Below are positions 5,887 through 6,633 of a stretch of 6,633 nucleotides of DNA, piece by piece. Both the position numbers and the translations under genes were made by a program. Within the stretch, counting starts at the first letter, position 1; every line of letters starts with the position of its first letter. A model generated the notes under the pieces. The model searched no databases, was not told where the DNA came from, and was given only the letters and a program-made list of their open reading frames with translations. This DNA is from an uncultured Saprospiraceae bacterium. GTDB lineage: Bacteria; Bacteroidota; Bacteroidia; Chitinophagales; Saprospiraceae. Location: the NCBI GenBank assembly GCA_938033975.1, contig CALHKJ010000095.1:1-6633 (forward strand), given 5' to 3'.

Positions 5887-6633
5887 TTATTTCTTTTTAT
5901 TATCAAAATTCACTAGGTATTTTTTGATTTCAAAAGTCAGTTGTTTATTTACCTCTAAAAGTTCATTCACCTTAACAACTATACTAGGATTTGCTATTTC
6001 GGTACGCCGTAAAAGTCCTTCAAGAGATTTCTTTCCATTGTCTTTATTTAATATCAATTTCGGGATATCACCATTAAATGTTGATATATCCAAATCCTCA
6101 ACCATACTGTTATAAAGTGCTCGATTATCATTAAAAAATCCTCCTCGCCATAAATCAAGTTCTATTTCTTCACTGAATGTATTTAGTCGAGCTTCCTCGA
6201 ATGTCATTAATTGAATTAAATTCATGTATTGTTGCTCCAAGTCATTAATGGAAGCTTCTTTCTTGCTCAAATAATATTTCGTTATTGAACTCTCATTTCG
6301 TTCAACGGTAGTAGTAAATCTATGTTCAACAAAAATAAATTTTGTAGTATTTATAATTTCAAAGATGTTTTCAATATCAAGTCCCTTATCCAGAATTAGT
6401 TTACTTTTTTTGGATGCATCTAATCTAAATTGTGCTAATTTTTCTAGAAACTTTTTGTCTTCTTTCAGATTAACTAGTTTTTGTTCAAAATAAACGTTTA
6501 TTTCTTCTTGAAGTTTATTAGCCTCATTCCAATTATTTATCTGTAGAGCAATCAAAATTCCAATTACTACAAGAATTATTTCTCCAATTGCATAAATCAG
6601 ATACTTACTGAATTTATTCTCCGAGAGTAATTT
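5887..6633 (-). CDS. DUF6090-type membrane-anchored protein (5' end beyond window)
   Basis: The frame is open from the right edge to TAA 5887-5889, giving 248 residues; the true start lies outside. An apparent TTG start at 6555 is internal, because upstream codons read KLLSENKFSKYLIYAIGEI, then ILVVIGILIALQINNWNE, which is the diagnostic N-terminal signature of this family: a short basic segment, one membrane helix (in-window residues 11-32) and the NNWNE motif. The rest (from about residue 36) is charged and largely helical with coiled-coil-like stretches and no enzyme motif. A single-pass inner-membrane protein with a long soluble tail is inferred; the side it faces is not clear. The biochemical function of the family is unknown to me. 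The gene ends five bases before the attC-like element, which suggests it is the cargo of an integron-type cassette. Low GC content fits an accessory gene. Confidence 0.85.
   Translation of the reverse strand, partial: KLLSENKFSKYLIYAIGEIILVVIGILIALQINNWNEANKLQEEINVYFEQKLVNLKEDKKFLEKLAQFRLDASKKSKLILDKGLDIENIFEIINTTKFIFVEHRFTTTVERNESSITKYYLSKKEASINDLEQQYMNLIQLMTFEEARLNTFSEEIELDLWRGGFFNDNRALYNSMVEDLDISTFNGDIPKLILNKDNGKKSLEGLLRRTEIANPSIVVKVNELLEVNKQLTFEIKKYLVNFDNKKK

Noticed and set aside
5873..6115. Open frame of 80 codons on the plus strand
   Set aside because: It is antisense to the 3' end of the DUF6090-type gene and begins within the attC-like element.

Overview
The window looks like chromosomal DNA from a Bacteroidota member, probably a marine or soil Cytophagales-type bacterium. 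The evidence is low GC, A/T-rich leaders without Shine-Dalgarno sequences, a eukaryote-like stand-alone proline dehydrogenase, and a membrane-anchored DUF6090-type protein, a family I know only from this phylum. All supported genes lie on the minus strand, so transcription runs from high to low coordinates.

Right part (about 5241-6633): an accessory stretch. The 3' part of a DUF6090-type gene enters from the right edge and stops at 5887. Five bases beyond its stop codon begins a 131-base imperfect inverted repeat (5751-5881). It has the layout of an integron attC site: a perfect GTTRRRY box at the far end, a near-match to RYYYAAC at the gene side, and a long stem that pairs better on the strand that would be the attC bottom strand. 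Gene plus element look like one integron-type gene cassette. Beyond it lies a 51-codon reading frame (5622-5467) resembling the first part of the N-terminal core-binding domain of a tyrosine recombinase, cut off by a stop. The rest of 5241-5886 has no recognisable gene.

Left part (1-5240): an ordinary metabolic block of three co-directional genes. They are an alpha/beta-hydrolase of lipase/PGAP1-like type (5240-4041), an FAD-dependent proline dehydrogenase (3957-2767) and a very long acyltransferase gene (2631 to beyond the left edge). Gaps are 83 and 135 bases, so co-transcription is possible but not proven. The long gene encodes a PlsB-type glycerol-3-phosphate acyltransferase domain followed by a HAD-IB phosphatase domain. 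It continues past the edge in a way that suggests a further PlsC-type acyltransferase domain. It would make the first phospholipid or storage-lipid intermediates in one polypeptide, and the neighbouring hydrolase may act on acyl esters. Proline dehydrogenase starts proline catabolism and has no obvious functional tie to the other two.

The most noteworthy items are the attC-like cassette end with the recombinase remnant beside it, and the multidomain acyltransferase-phosphatase.
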